From positions 2,170,001 through 2,234,000 of the forward strand of contig NZ_CP104011.1 in assembly GCF_025133575.1 (NCBI RefSeq): DNA of 64,000 nt, read 5' to 3'. The stretch is from Pseudomonas sp. GCEP-101. Its GTDB lineage: Bacteria > Pseudomonadota > Gammaproteobacteria > Pseudomonadales > Pseudomonadaceae. This document shows positions 22,594-31,346 of the stretch, piece by piece. Both the position numbers and the translations under genes were made by a program. Position 1 is the stretch's first letter. Each line of letters begins with the position of its first letter. The notes below the pieces were generated by a model that was given only the letters and a program-made list of their open reading frames with translations, was not told the origin of the DNA and ran no database searches.

Positions 22594-22606
22594 TTAAATT
22601 ATTTAA
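22594..22606. promoter_or_regulatory. Candidate LysR box (T-N11-A palindrome)
   Basis: TTAAATTATTTAA is a perfect 6-1-6 palindrome fitting the T-N11-A rule, 26 bp upstream of the LysR start codon in a markedly AT-rich patch of a GC-rich region. Confidence 0.6.
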
Positions 22607-22623
22607 TATCGACTGTAAGAAAA

Positions 22624-22640
22624 TTGAGCTTTTCGCTCAA
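22624..22640. promoter_or_regulatory. Second inverted repeat in LysR/importer intergenic region
   Basis: TTGAGC / GCTCAA pair perfectly around TTTTC, 18 bp to the right of the TTAAATTATTTAA palindrome. The pair spacing would suit recognition and activation half-sites of a LysR tetramer. Confidence 0.5.
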
Positions 22641-22800
22641 CCACCTTTCTTCGAATATCCGCTCCAGCAGCATCACCACAATATCGAGCCGGACCCACGG
22701 CCAGCGCTGCATCCAGCGTTTACTCCAGCCCTGCCAGAACAACTACAAGATCCCCCGACCGCCAGCGTGCGGCGGACGGGAAGGATGCGGAGGTTTCACC

Positions 22801-23919
22801 ATGAATGCCCTGCACAGCCTGCAGACGGCGGCGGTCTCGATCCGCTCCGTGCGCAAGGTCTACGGCGACCCGGCCAGCGGTCCCGTCGCGCTCAAATGCG
22901 TCGACCTGGACATCCGCGACAACGAGTTCTTCACCCTGCTCGGCCCCTCCGGCTGCGGCAAGACCACCCTGCTGCGGATGATCGCCGGCTTCGAGTTCCC
23001 CACGGCGGGGGAAATCCAGCTCTATGGCGAGAACATCGCCGACCGGCCGCCCTTCGAGCGCCCGGTGAACACCGTGTTCCAGCACTACGCCCTGTTCCCG
23101 CACATGACCATTGCCGAGAACCTCGCCTTTGGCCTGGAATCCCACCCGATGGGCCAGCGCATGAGCCGGGCGCAGGTCGCCGAGCGCGTCCGCGAGATGC
23201 TCGCCCTGGTGCAAATGGAACGCTTCGCCCAGCGTAAGCCGACCCAGCTCTCCGGCGGCCAGCAGCAGCGCGTCGCCCTGGCCCGCGCGCTGGCGCCGCA
23301 CCCCAAGGTGCTGCTGCTCGACGAGCCGCTCTCGGCGCTCGACCTCAAGCTGCGCCAGGCCATGCGCGAAGAACTCAAGGCGATCCAGTCCAAGACCGGC
23401 ATCACCTTCATCTTCGTCACCCATGACCAGGAAGAAGCCCTGACCATGTCCGACCGCATCGCCGTGCTCTCCGAGGGCGAGGTGCAGCAGGTCGGCCGCC
23501 CGGACGACATCTACGAGCACCCGCGCAACCGCTTCGTCGCCGACTTCATCGGCGAGACCAACTTCCTCCCCGCGCGGGTGGAAAACTTCATCGGCGACGG
23601 CGCGCAGTACCGCATTCCCGGCGACCAACTGATCGAGGCCCCAGCCCGCGAAGGCCTGAAGGTCGGCGCCGAGGTCACCCTGTCGATCCGCCCCGAGCGC
23701 CTGCAGCTGGTGGCCGAAGACACCCTGGCCGCCACGCCCTGCACCGTCGTCACGCAGATCTACCTGGGCACCGACTTGCAGTACCAGGTCAGCCTCGCCG
23801 ACGGCACCCGCCTGACGGTCCGTGCGCCCAACAGCGCCGGCCAGCGTGGGCGCCTGGCGGCCGGGCAACGCGCGGGGCTGCTGTTCGAGAAAGGCAGCGC
23901 CAGCGTCCTGGTGGACTGA
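22801..23919 (+). CDS. Polyamine-type ABC transporter ATP-binding protein (PotA-like)
   Basis: A 372-residue ATPase subunit. Walker A is GPSGCGKT at 48-55, the Q-loop region is [14 protein letters not shown], the signature is LSGGQQQR near 150, and Walker B is [11 protein letters not shown] with the H-loop [11 protein letters not shown]-terminal TOBE-type regulatory domain lies at about 285-372. This matches PotA/PotG of spermidine/putrescine importers. The ATG at 22801 is preceded by GGAGG and is preferred to upstream in-frame codons. It is the first gene of a seven-gene same-strand run that continues with two permeases, a binding protein, an amidase and malonyl-CoA enzymes. Confidence 0.92.
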   Translation: MNALHSLQTAAVSIRSVRKVYGDPASGPVALKCVDLDIRDNEFFTLLGPSGCGKTTLLRMIAGFEFPTAGEIQLYGENIADRPPFERPVNTVFQHYALFPHMTIAENLAFGLESHPMGQRMSRAQVAERVREMLALVQMERFAQRKPTQLSGGQQQRVALARALAPHPKVLLLDEPLSALDLKLRQAMREELKAIQSKTGITFIFVTHDQEEALTMSDRIAVLSEGEVQQVGRPDDIYEHPRNRFVADFIGETNFLPARVENFIGDGAQYRIPGDQLIEAPAREGLKVGAEVTLSIRPERLQLVAEDTLAATPCTVVTQIYLGTDLQYQVSLADGTRLTVRAPNSAGQRGRLAAGQRAGLLFEKGSASVLVD

Positions 23920-23931
23920 GCGGAGGTGAGC

Positions 23932-24858
23932 ATGAATCGGTTATCCACAACCGCCGGCCATTCGCTGGAGCGGCGCCAGGCGCTGCGCAGCTTCCTCGGC
24001 GTATCGCCCGCGCTGGTCTCCATCGGGCTGTTCCTGATCGTGCCGATCTTCATCGTGGTCGGTTACTCGCTGATGCAGGCCAACCCCTATGGCGGGGTGA
24101 ACCCGCACTTCAGCATCGACGCCTACGTCTCGCTGCTGTTCGAGCGCCAGCTCGACGACAGCCTGGCCTTCGCCGACTCCTACGTGATGATCGCGCTGCG
24201 CTCCATCGGCATCGCCGCGGCGACCACCGTCATCACCCTGCTGGTGGGCTTCCCGGTGGCGGTGTGGCTGGCGATGCAGCCGACGCACCGGCGCGGCCTG
24301 CTGATCTTCCTGATCACCGTGCCGTTCTGGGCCAACCTGCTGATCCGTACCTACGCCTGGATCCTGCTGCTGCGCGGCACCGGCGTGGTCAACGGCACGC
24401 TGATGAGCCTGGGGCTGATCCACCAGCCGCTGAACCTGCTCTACACCGACGGCGCCGTGCTGCTGGGCCTGGTCTACACCTATGCGCCCTTCGTCGTGCT
24501 GCCGATCTACGCCACCCTCGAGAAGATGGACATGCGCCTGCTCGAAGCCGCCCAGGACCTCTACGCCGGGCGTATCCGCACCCTGCGCAAGGTGGTCCTG
24601 CCGATCGCCCGTCCGGGCATCCTGGCCGGCGCCATCCTCACCTTCGTGCCGTGCCTGGGCGCGATGATCGCCCCCGAGCTGCTCGGCGGCGGCACCAAGA
24701 TGATGCTCGGCAACCTGATCTTCCGGCAGTTCAGCGACTCGCGGAACTGGCCCTTCGGCGCGGCGCTGTCGCTGGTGCTGATGGGCGCGGTGATGCTGGT
24801 GCTGATGTTCTACGCGATGCGCGCCGAGCGCCTGCGCATCGCCCGGGGAGGTGAATGA
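23932..24858 (+). CDS. Polyamine-type ABC transporter permease (PotB-like)
   Basis: A 308-residue inner-membrane permease with six helices. The BPD-type EAA loop reads EAAQDLYAGRIRTLRKVVLPIARPGI near residue 205, the contact site for the ATPase. The ATG at 23932 is used rather than GTG at 23926, because the latter overlaps the GGAGG ribosome-binding site at 23922-23926. It starts 12 bp after the ATPase gene and overlaps the next permease by four bases, so translation is probably coupled. Confidence 0.9.
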   Translation: MNRLSTTAGHSLERRQALRSFLGVSPALVSIGLFLIVPIFIVVGYSLMQANPYGGVNPHFSIDAYVSLLFERQLDDSLAFADSYVMIALRSIGIAAATTVITLLVGFPVAVWLAMQPTHRRGLLIFLITVPFWANLLIRTYAWILLLRGTGVVNGTLMSLGLIHQPLNLLYTDGAVLLGLVYTYAPFVVLPIYATLEKMDMRLLEAAQDLYAGRIRTLRKVVLPIARPGILAGAILTFVPCLGAMIAPELLGGGTKMMLGNLIFRQFSDSRNWPFGAALSLVLMGAVMLVLMFYAMRAERLRIARGGE

Positions 24859-25664
24859 TGCTGTCGCTGCTGACTAAACGCCGCTTGGGTGTGCAGGATT
24901 TCCGTGGCTTCGGCGTCCTGAGCTTCCTGTTCTACCTGTACCTCTATGCGCCCATCGTGGTGCTGGTGGTGCTGTCGTTCAACGCCAACCAGTCCGCCAC
25001 CGTGTGGACCGGCTTCAGCCTCGACTGGTACCGCAGCGCCTTCGCCAACCAGGCGCTGCGCCAGGCCGCCGGCAACAGCCTGCTGATCGCCGTGTGCGCC
25101 AGTGTGATCGCCACGGTGATCGCCACCCTGGCCGCGCTGGGCACCTCGCGCGGCGCCAAGTTCAAGGGCCTGCGGCTGTCCATGGGGGCGATCATGCTGC
25201 CGCTGGTGCTGCCCGAGATCGTCGTCGGCGTCGCCACCCTGGCGCTGTTCTCCACCCTCGGCCTGTCGCTGGGCTACGGCAACCTGATCATCGCCCACAC
25301 GGTGTTCTGCATCCCGTTTGCCTACCTGCCGATCCGTGCCCGCCTCAACGACATGGACCTGTCCCTGGAGCAGGCCGCCGCCGACCTCTACGCCGGCCCC
25401 TGGCGGACCTTCCGCAAGGTGACCCTGCCGCTGCTGATGCCGGGGATCTTCTCCGGGCTGATGCTGGCCTTCATCGTCTCGCTGGATAACTTCGTGATCT
25501 CGATGATGGTCTCCCAGGCCGGCACCACCACCTTGCCGATCTTCATCTTCGGCCTGCTGCGCATGGGCGTGACGCCCGATGTGAACGCGGTGTCGACCCT
25601 GATCCTCGGCGTTTCCGTGCTGTTCGTAACCCTGTCCTTCCTGCTTGGCAAGAAGAAAGCCTGA
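24855..25664 (+). CDS. Polyamine-type ABC transporter permease (PotC-like)
   Basis: A 269-residue partner permease with six helices. The EAA-type loop is EQAAADLYAGPWRTFRKVTLPLLMPGI near 173, and the family-typical SLDNFVISMMVSQAGTTTLPIFIFGLLR follows. GGGAGG precedes two successive ATG codons, either of which could start; the first overlaps the upstream stop (ATGATG). Together with PotB-like and PotA-like subunits it makes a complete importer core. Confidence 0.9.
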   Translation: MMLSLLTKRRLGVQDFRGFGVLSFLFYLYLYAPIVVLVVLSFNANQSATVWTGFSLDWYRSAFANQALRQAAGNSLLIAVCASVIATVIATLAALGTSRGAKFKGLRLSMGAIMLPLVLPEIVVGVATLALFSTLGLSLGYGNLIIAHTVFCIPFAYLPIRARLNDMDLSLEQAAADLYAGPWRTFRKVTLPLLMPGIFSGLMLAFIVSLDNFVISMMVSQAGTTTLPIFIFGLLRMGVTPDVNAVSTLILGVSVLFVTLSFLLGKKKA

Positions 25665-25777
25665 GAGCCCGCCCCGTGCCTGTCCGAGCTTGCCCATACG
25701 TCGTTGGAAACAGCCTCGTCCGGGCTGCGCTCGGCCAGTCATCGAGCGGACTCTCCGCCCACATACCGGAGTAGAAG

Positions 25778-26812
25778 ATGAGCAAACTGATCGCTGCTGT
25801 AGGGGCCTCGCTGGCCATGGGGCTGGTGGCCAACGTGCACGCCGCCGAACAACTGAACGTGGTGAGCTGGAGTGGCTATTTCACCCCGCAGATCCTGGAG
25901 AAGTTCGAGAAGGAAACCGGCATCAAGGTGACCGTGGATTCCTACGACTCCAACGAAACGCTGCTGGCCAAGCTCAAGCAGGGTGGCACCGGCTATGACG
26001 TGGCGATTCCCTCGCACCAGTTCGTGCCGATCCTGATCCAGGAGAAGCTGCTGGAGCGCTTCGACCCGGCCAGCCAGCCGTACTACGCCAACGTCGAGGA
26101 CAACCTGAAGAAGCCCACCTGGGACACGGAAGGCGCCTACGCCGTGCCCTTCATCTGGGGCACCACCAGCGTGGTGCTGGACAGCGCCAGGTACAGCGGC
26201 CCGGCCGACAGCTACTCGGTGCTGTTCACCCCGCCCAAGGAGCTGCAGGGCAGGATCAACATGTTCGACTCGGCGAGCGAGGTGATCGACACCGCCAGCC
26301 TCTACCTGGGCATCCCGCTGTGCAGCGAGGACCCCAAGCAGATGCAACAGGTGCTGACCCTGCTGAAGAACCAGAAGCCCTTCGTGAAGACCTACAGCTC
26401 CAAGGCCGGCTCGATCCGCGAGAACCTGGCCTCGGGTGAAGTCGACATGTCGATGTTCTGGGGCGGCTCGTCGATGCGTGCGCGTGAGATGAAACCCAGC
26501 CTGAAGTACCTCTACCCGAAAGAGGGCGTGATGGCCTGGGTGGACAACCTGGTGATCCCGGCCGGCGCCAAGCACCCGGAGAATGCGAAGAAGTTCATCG
26601 CCTTCCTCAGCCAGCCGGAAAACTCGGCGATGACCCAGAACTTCCTCAAGCACCAGAGCCCGATCAAGGGTGTTGAACCCTTCCTCGATGCCAGCCTGAA
26701 GGATGCGCCGGAACTGCACATCCCCGAGGGCACCAAGGTGGTGTTCAGCAAGACCTGTGGCGAAGGCGCGATCCGCCTGGCCGACCGCATCTGGACCAAC
26801 CTGATGCGCTGA
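25778..26812 (+). CDS. Periplasmic substrate-binding protein (PotD/PotF family)
   Basis: A 344-residue secreted protein; a signal peptide of about 22 residues (MSKLIAAVGASLAMGLVANVHA) is cleaved before AEQLNV. Family landmarks are VVSWSGYF, the YDSNE motif, YDVAIPSHQFV, VPFIWGTT and the ligand-pocket segment KEGVMAWVDNLVIPAGA. The Trp and Asp in AWVDN correspond by eye to the aromatic and acidic residues that hold polyamine amines in PotD/PotF, so an amine-bearing ligand is plausible. The operon enzymes argue for a malonyl-amide rather than a plain polyamine. A 12-bp bulged hairpin follows the gene. Confidence 0.9.
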   Translation: MSKLIAAVGASLAMGLVANVHAAEQLNVVSWSGYFTPQILEKFEKETGIKVTVDSYDSNETLLAKLKQGGTGYDVAIPSHQFVPILIQEKLLERFDPASQPYYANVEDNLKKPTWDTEGAYAVPFIWGTTSVVLDSARYSGPADSYSVLFTPPKELQGRINMFDSASEVIDTASLYLGIPLCSEDPKQMQQVLTLLKNQKPFVKTYSSKAGSIRENLASGEVDMSMFWGGSSMRAREMKPSLKYLYPKEGVMAWVDNLVIPAGAKHPENAKKFIAFLSQPENSAMTQNFLKHQSPIKGVEPFLDASLKDAPELHIPEGTKVVFSKTCGEGAIRLADRIWTNLMR

Positions 26813-26830
26813 TCCCGGACCGGGAACGCC

Positions 26831-26883
26831 GCCGACCGACGCTGCTCGCGTCCACCTGCGTGGGCGTGCTGGCAGCGTTCGGC
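26831..26883 (+). other. Intercistronic hairpin between binding-protein and amidase genes
   Basis: GCCGA and ACGCTGC (26831-26845, with a CCG bulge) pair fully with GCAGCGTTCGGC (26872-26883), closing a GC-rich loop. It has no T tract. It may protect the 3' end of the upstream mRNA, giving more binding protein than enzyme, as in many importer operons. Confidence 0.5.
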
Positions 26884-26986
26884 CCGGCAAACGCGATATT
26901 CGCCATAAGCCCCGTTCGCGGATGGGGTCGTTGAACCCGACTGAACCTTCCCCTTGCGGGAAATCCTGATGAAAAGGCCTCGTTCC

Positions 26987-28447
26987 ATGAGCCAGAAGAA
27001 CCAGCACAACGAACTCGTCCAGCTCCAGGCCTTTGAGCTGGCCCAGCGCATCCGCCAGCGCGACGTTTCCTGCCGTGAAGTGATGCAGGCCCACCTCGAG
27101 CAGATCGAGCGCTACAACCCGGCGGTCAACGCCATCGTCAGCCAGCAACCGGACGACCTGCTGCTGGCCGAAGCCGACCAGCGCGACGCCGAACTGGCCC
27201 GTGGGCAGTACCGCGGCTGGATGCACGGCCTACCCCACGCGGTGAAGGACCTGTCGCTGACCCAGGGCATCCGCACCACCCTCGGCTCGCCGCTGTTCCG
27301 CGACTATGTACCCGAGCGCGACGGCATCATGGTCGAGCGCATCAAGGCGGCCGGCGCGATCATCATCGGCAAGACCAACACCCCCGAATTCGGCCTCGGC
27401 TCCCACAGCTACAACCCGATCTTCGGCGCCACCGGCTGCGCCTACGCGCCCGAGCGCACCGCCGGCGGCAGCAGTGGTGGCGCGGCGGCGGCGCTGGCGC
27501 TGCAGATGGTCCCGGTGGCTGACGGCAGCGACATGATGGGCTCGCTGCGCAACCCGGCGGCCTTCAACAACATTATCGGCATGCGTCCGTCCCAGGGCCG
27601 TGTGCCCTTCGACGACAGCGCCGACCTGTTCATCGACCAGCTCGGCTACGAAGGCCCCATGGGCCGCAGCGTGCGCGACGTGGCGCTGCTGCTGTCGGTG
27701 CAGGCCGGCGGCGATGCCCGTGCACCGCTGTCCATCGCCGAGAGCGGCGAGCAGTTCGCCGGTTCGCTGGAGCGAGACTTCCAGGGCGCGCGCCTGGGCT
27801 GGCTCGGCGACCTGGGCGGCTATCTGCCCATGGAGAAGGGCGTGCTGGAGCTGTGCCGGCGTTCCTTCGCCGACTTCGAAGCCATCGGCTGCCATATCGA
27901 AGACGCAGCCCTGGGCTTCTCGCCCGAGCGCCTGTGGGACACCTGGCGCACCCTGCGCCACTGGATGGTCGCCGGCTCTCTCGGCGCCGCCTGCAACGAC
28001 CCGGCCCGCCGCGAGTTGCTCAAGCCCGAGGCCATCTGGGAAGTGGAGAACGGCCTGAAGCTCTCCGCCATGGACGTGTTCCACGCCTCCGTCGCGCGCA
28101 GCGACTGGTACCGCGCCATCAGCCGGCTGTTCGAGCGCTACGACTACCTGCTGCTGCCCAGCGCCCAGGTGTTCCCGTTCGACAAGAGCTGGGACTGGCC
28201 GAAGGAAATTGCCGGCAAGACCATGGACACCTACCACCGCTGGATGGAAGTGGTGATCCCGGCCACCCTGTCCGGATGCCCGGCGGCCAACGTGCCGGTG
28301 GGCTTCAATGAGCAGGGCCTGCCCATGGGCCTGCAGATCATCGGCAGGCACCAGGCCGACATGGCCGTGCTGCAACTGGCCCACGCCTACGAGCAGGCTT
28401 CGCGCTGGTACCAGCGCTGCCCGCCGCCGATGCTGGCGCGGGTGTAA
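26987..28447 (+). CDS. Amidase signature family hydrolase (putative malonyl-amide amidase)
   Basis: A 486-residue amidase-signature enzyme with an intact Ser-cisSer-Lys triad: K87 in PHAVKDL, S162 in GGSSGGAAAA, and nucleophile S186 in DGSDMMGSLRNPA. The 24-residue spacing from S162 to S186 equals that of FAAH. The usual Gly-Gly before the nucleophile Ser is Met-Gly here. It has no signal peptide. ATG at 26987 follows AAGG; an ATG 18 bp upstream is also possible. Since the next two genes process malonyl-CoA, the likely product is malonate, comparable to the malonamidase E2 of Bradyrhizobium; the substrate itself is inferred, not shown. Confidence 0.88.
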   Translation: MSQKNQHNELVQLQAFELAQRIRQRDVSCREVMQAHLEQIERYNPAVNAIVSQQPDDLLLAEADQRDAELARGQYRGWMHGLPHAVKDLSLTQGIRTTLGSPLFRDYVPERDGIMVERIKAAGAIIIGKTNTPEFGLGSHSYNPIFGATGCAYAPERTAGGSSGGAAAALALQMVPVADGSDMMGSLRNPAAFNNIIGMRPSQGRVPFDDSADLFIDQLGYEGPMGRSVRDVALLLSVQAGGDARAPLSIAESGEQFAGSLERDFQGARLGWLGDLGGYLPMEKGVLELCRRSFADFEAIGCHIEDAALGFSPERLWDTWRTLRHWMVAGSLGAACNDPARRELLKPEAIWEVENGLKLSAMDVFHASVARSDWYRAISRLFERYDYLLLPSAQVFPFDKSWDWPKEIAGKTMDTYHRWMEVVIPATLSGCPAANVPVGFNEQGLPMGLQIIGRHQADMAVLQLAHAYEQASRWYQRCPPPMLARV

Positions 28448-28476
28448 TACCGTTATCCATACCGTGAGGGGGACGC

Positions 28477-29796
28477 ATGAACATCAGCTTCTTCCAGGAA
28501 CTGCTGCAAAGCATCAGCGAGCGAGGCCGGCAACTGCTGGAGTCGCGCGAGCCGGCGCCGGGCAATGCCCAGGCGCTGGCGCAGGCCTGCCACAAGCTGA
28601 TTTCCAGCCACGGCGAAGCCTCGGGCGTGGCTTTGGCGCGGCAGGTCCTGTGCGCCTACCGGGACTGCCCGCTGGAGCAGCAGAAGGCCTTCTTCGACAC
28701 CCTGCTGACGGACTTCGCACCGCCCCATGACGCACTGGCGCAGGCCTGCCAGCGCTACCTCGACGATCCGTCGTCGGCCAACACCACGGCGCTGTTCCAG
28801 GCCAGCGAACCGCCGCGCCAGGAACTGTTCCGCCGCCTCAACCAGGCGCCCGGCGGTACCGCCGAGCTGATCGCCATGCGCCGCCGGCTGCTGCAGGAAC
28901 TCAAGGCCAGGCCGGAGCTGGCCGCCGTGGACCACGACCTGCAGCACCTGCTGGCGTCCTGGTTCAACCGCGGCTTCCTGGTACTGCGGCGCATCGACTG
29001 GTCGACGCCTGCGTCGATCCTGGAAAAGATCATCCAGTACGAGGCCGTCCACGCCATCAAGGACTGGGACGACCTGCGCAGCCGCCTGCAGCCGGCCGAC
29101 CGCCGCTGCTTCGCCTTCTTCCATCCGGCCCTGGCCGACGAGCCGCTGATCTTCGTCGAGGTGGCGCTGACCCGTGCCATGCCCGGCGCCATCGCGGACA
29201 TCCTGCAGCCCGCTGCGCAAGCCCAGCCGGCGGAGGAACCGGACACCGCGGTGTTCTACTCCATCAGCAACTGCCAGGACGGCCTGCGCGGTATCTCCTT
29301 CGGCAACTTCCTGATCAAGCAGGTGGTGGAGGAACTGGCGCGGGAGATTCCCGGCCTGCGCCAGTTCGTCACCCTGTCGCCGGTGCCCGGCTTCCGTCGC
29401 TGGCTCGACAGCCTGGGCGACGACCCGCAACTGGGTGCGGCCGCCGCCGAGCTGCTCAAGGCGCTCAAGCCTGACGCCCCGCCGCCGCCGCGCACGGAGC
29501 AGCCGATGCTCGCGCTGGCAGCCGAGTACTTCCTGCATGCGCGCAACGGCGCGGGTTTCCCGCTGGACCCGGTGGCGCGCTTCCACCTGGGCAACGGCGC
29601 CCGCCTGGAACGCCTGAACTGGCGCGGCGACCTCTCCGCCAGCGGCCTGCGCCAGGCTGCCGGGCTGATGGTCAATTACCGCTACGAACTGCGCCAGATC
29701 GAAAAGAACCACGAAGCCTACGCCAACCAGGGCGCGGTCACCGCCTCACCCGAGGTACGCAAGCTGGCCACCCTGTCGGCGAAAACAAAACGCTAG
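28477..29796 (+). CDS. matA: Malonyl-CoA decarboxylase
   Basis: A 439-residue cytosolic protein of the MatA/MLYCD family, converting malonyl-CoA to acetyl-CoA and CO2. An N-terminal helical domain (1-150) precedes a GNAT-like catalytic domain with FFHPALADEPLIFVEVALT, YSISNCQDGLRGISFGNFLIKQ-type sequence (Ser262/Ser264) and the family signature DPVARFHLGNGA with His370. GAGGGGG precedes the start. It lies 29 bp after the amidase and 9 bp before the malonyl-CoA synthetase gene, the matAB pairing known from rhizobia. P. aeruginosa uses the unrelated mdc decarboxylase system instead, so this is a distinct route. Confidence 0.93.
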   Translation: MNISFFQELLQSISERGRQLLESREPAPGNAQALAQACHKLISSHGEASGVALARQVLCAYRDCPLEQQKAFFDTLLTDFAPPHDALAQACQRYLDDPSSANTTALFQASEPPRQELFRRLNQAPGGTAELIAMRRRLLQELKARPELAAVDHDLQHLLASWFNRGFLVLRRIDWSTPASILEKIIQYEAVHAIKDWDDLRSRLQPADRRCFAFFHPALADEPLIFVEVALTRAMPGAIADILQPAAQAQPAEEPDTAVFYSISNCQDGLRGISFGNFLIKQVVEELAREIPGLRQFVTLSPVPGFRRWLDSLGDDPQLGAAAAELLKALKPDAPPPPRTEQPMLALAAEYFLHARNGAGFPLDPVARFHLGNGARLERLNWRGDLSASGLRQAAGLMVNYRYELRQIEKNHEAYANQGAVTASPEVRKLATLSAKTKR

Positions 29797-29805
29797 GACC
29801 TCACC

Positions 29806-31329
29806 ATGAACCAGAGCCTTTTCGCCGAAGTCGGCAAACACCTGCCCAGCGACCTGTCCAAGCCCTTCATCCGTACTCCGGACGGCGGCGGCTACCGCTA
29901 CGCCGACATGCTGCGCAGCACCTCGCAGTTCGCCCATGCGCTGGTGGAGCTTGGCGTGCAGCCGGGCGACCGCGTCGCCGTGCAGGTCGACAAGAGCCCC
30001 GAGACGGTGATGCTCTACCTCGCCGTGCTGCGCGTCGGCGCGGTCTACCTGCCGCTCAACAGCGGCTACACCGGCGACGAACTGCGCTACTTCCTCGACG
30101 ACGCCGAGCCCTCGCTGTTCGTCTGCGCGCCGGCCTTCGAAGCCCAGGCCCGCGACCTGGCGAAAGCCAGCGGCGTCGCCCACGTGGAGACTCTGGGCGA
30201 TGCCGGCGACGGCTCGCTGATGCAGCGCGTGCACGGCAAGCCAGGGCGCTTCGCCGACGTGCCGCGTGCCTCCAGCGACCTCGCCGCGATCCTCTACACC
30301 TCCGGCACCACCGGCCGCTCCAAGGGCGCGATGATCAGCCACGGCAACCTGGTCTCCAACGCCCGCGCGCTGGTGGATGCCTGGCAGATCACCAGCGAGG
30401 ACTGGCTGCTCCATGCGCTGCCGATCTTCCACATCCACGGTCTGTTCGTGGCCTGCAACAGCCTGCTGATGGCCGGCGGCTCGATGCTCTTCCTGAGCAA
30501 GTTCGACGCCGCGCAGATGCTCCAGCTGCTGCCCCAGGTGAACCTGCTGATGGGCGTGCCGACCTTCTACACCCGCCTGCTTGATCAACCCGGCCTGACC
30601 CGCGAGGCGGTGGCGCACATGCGCCTGTTCATTTCCGGCTCCGCGCCGCTCACCGCCGAGACCCACAAGGCGTTCTCCGAACGCACCGGCATGGCCATCC
30701 TCGAGCGCTACGGCATGACCGAGACCGGCATGAACACTTCCAACCCGCTGGATGGCGAGCGCATCGCCGGCACCGTCGGCTTCCCGTTGCCGGGCGTCGA
30801 ATTGCGCATCACCGACCCGGCCAGGGCCGAGCCGACCCTGCTGCCCCAGGGCGAGCCGGGGATGATCGAAGTGCGCGGGCCGAACGTGTTCCAGGGCTAC
30901 TGGCGGATGCCGGAGAAGACCGCCGAGGAACTGCGCGCCGACGGCTACTTCATGACCGGCGACATCGGCTTCGTCGACGAGCGTGGCTACGTGCAGATCG
31001 TTGGGCGCAACAAGGACATGATCATCAGCGGCGGCTTCAACGTGTACCCCAAGGAGCTGGAGGAAATCCTCGACACCCTGCCGGGCGTGGCCGAATCGGC
31101 GGTGATCGGCGTGCCGCACCCGGACTTTGGCGAGGGCGTGACGGCGGTGCTGGTGGCCGGCAAGGGCCAGGCGCCGAGCGAAGCGCAGGTACTCGCCGCG
31201 CTGGACGGCAGGCTCGCGCGCTTCAAGCAGCCCAAGCGGGTGCTGGTGGTCGACGCGCTGCCGCGCAACGTGATGGGCAAGGTGCAGAAGAACGTGCTGC
31301 GCGAGCAGTTCAAGGGGCTGTATACCTGA
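29806..31329 (+). CDS. matB: Malonyl-CoA synthetase
   Basis: A 507-residue ANL-superfamily ligase that forms malonyl-CoA from malonate, CoA and ATP. The P-loop motif YTSGTTGRSKGA starts at residue 164, the adenylate motif is ERYGMTETGMN, the hinge is TGDIGFVDERGYVQIVGRNK, and the A8 motif is GGFNVYPKELEE. The catalytic lysine is in NVMGKVQKN. Length and motifs match MatB, and its position directly after matA makes malonate the best-supported substrate. It is the last gene of the block; an intrinsic terminator lies about 180 bp downstream beyond REP copies. Confidence 0.93.
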   Translation: MNQSLFAEVGKHLPSDLSKPFIRTPDGGGYRYADMLRSTSQFAHALVELGVQPGDRVAVQVDKSPETVMLYLAVLRVGAVYLPLNSGYTGDELRYFLDDAEPSLFVCAPAFEAQARDLAKASGVAHVETLGDAGDGSLMQRVHGKPGRFADVPRASSDLAAILYTSGTTGRSKGAMISHGNLVSNARALVDAWQITSEDWLLHALPIFHIHGLFVACNSLLMAGGSMLFLSKFDAAQMLQLLPQVNLLMGVPTFYTRLLDQPGLTREAVAHMRLFISGSAPLTAETHKAFSERTGMAILERYGMTETGMNTSNPLDGERIAGTVGFPLPGVELRITDPARAEPTLLPQGEPGMIEVRGPNVFQGYWRMPEKTAEELRADGYFMTGDIGFVDERGYVQIVGRNKDMIISGGFNVYPKELEEILDTLPGVAESAVIGVPHPDFGEGVTAVLVAGKGQAPSEAQVLAALDGRLARFKQPKRVLVVDALPRNVMGKVQKNVLREQFKGLYT

Positions 31330-31346
31330 TAGTCCGCGCTGGTCGG

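Noticed and set aside
21663..31329. Mobile island carried by an integrase
   Set aside because: No integrase, transposase, tRNA gene or direct repeats flank the block; only REP copies border it, and its codon use looks like its neighbours.
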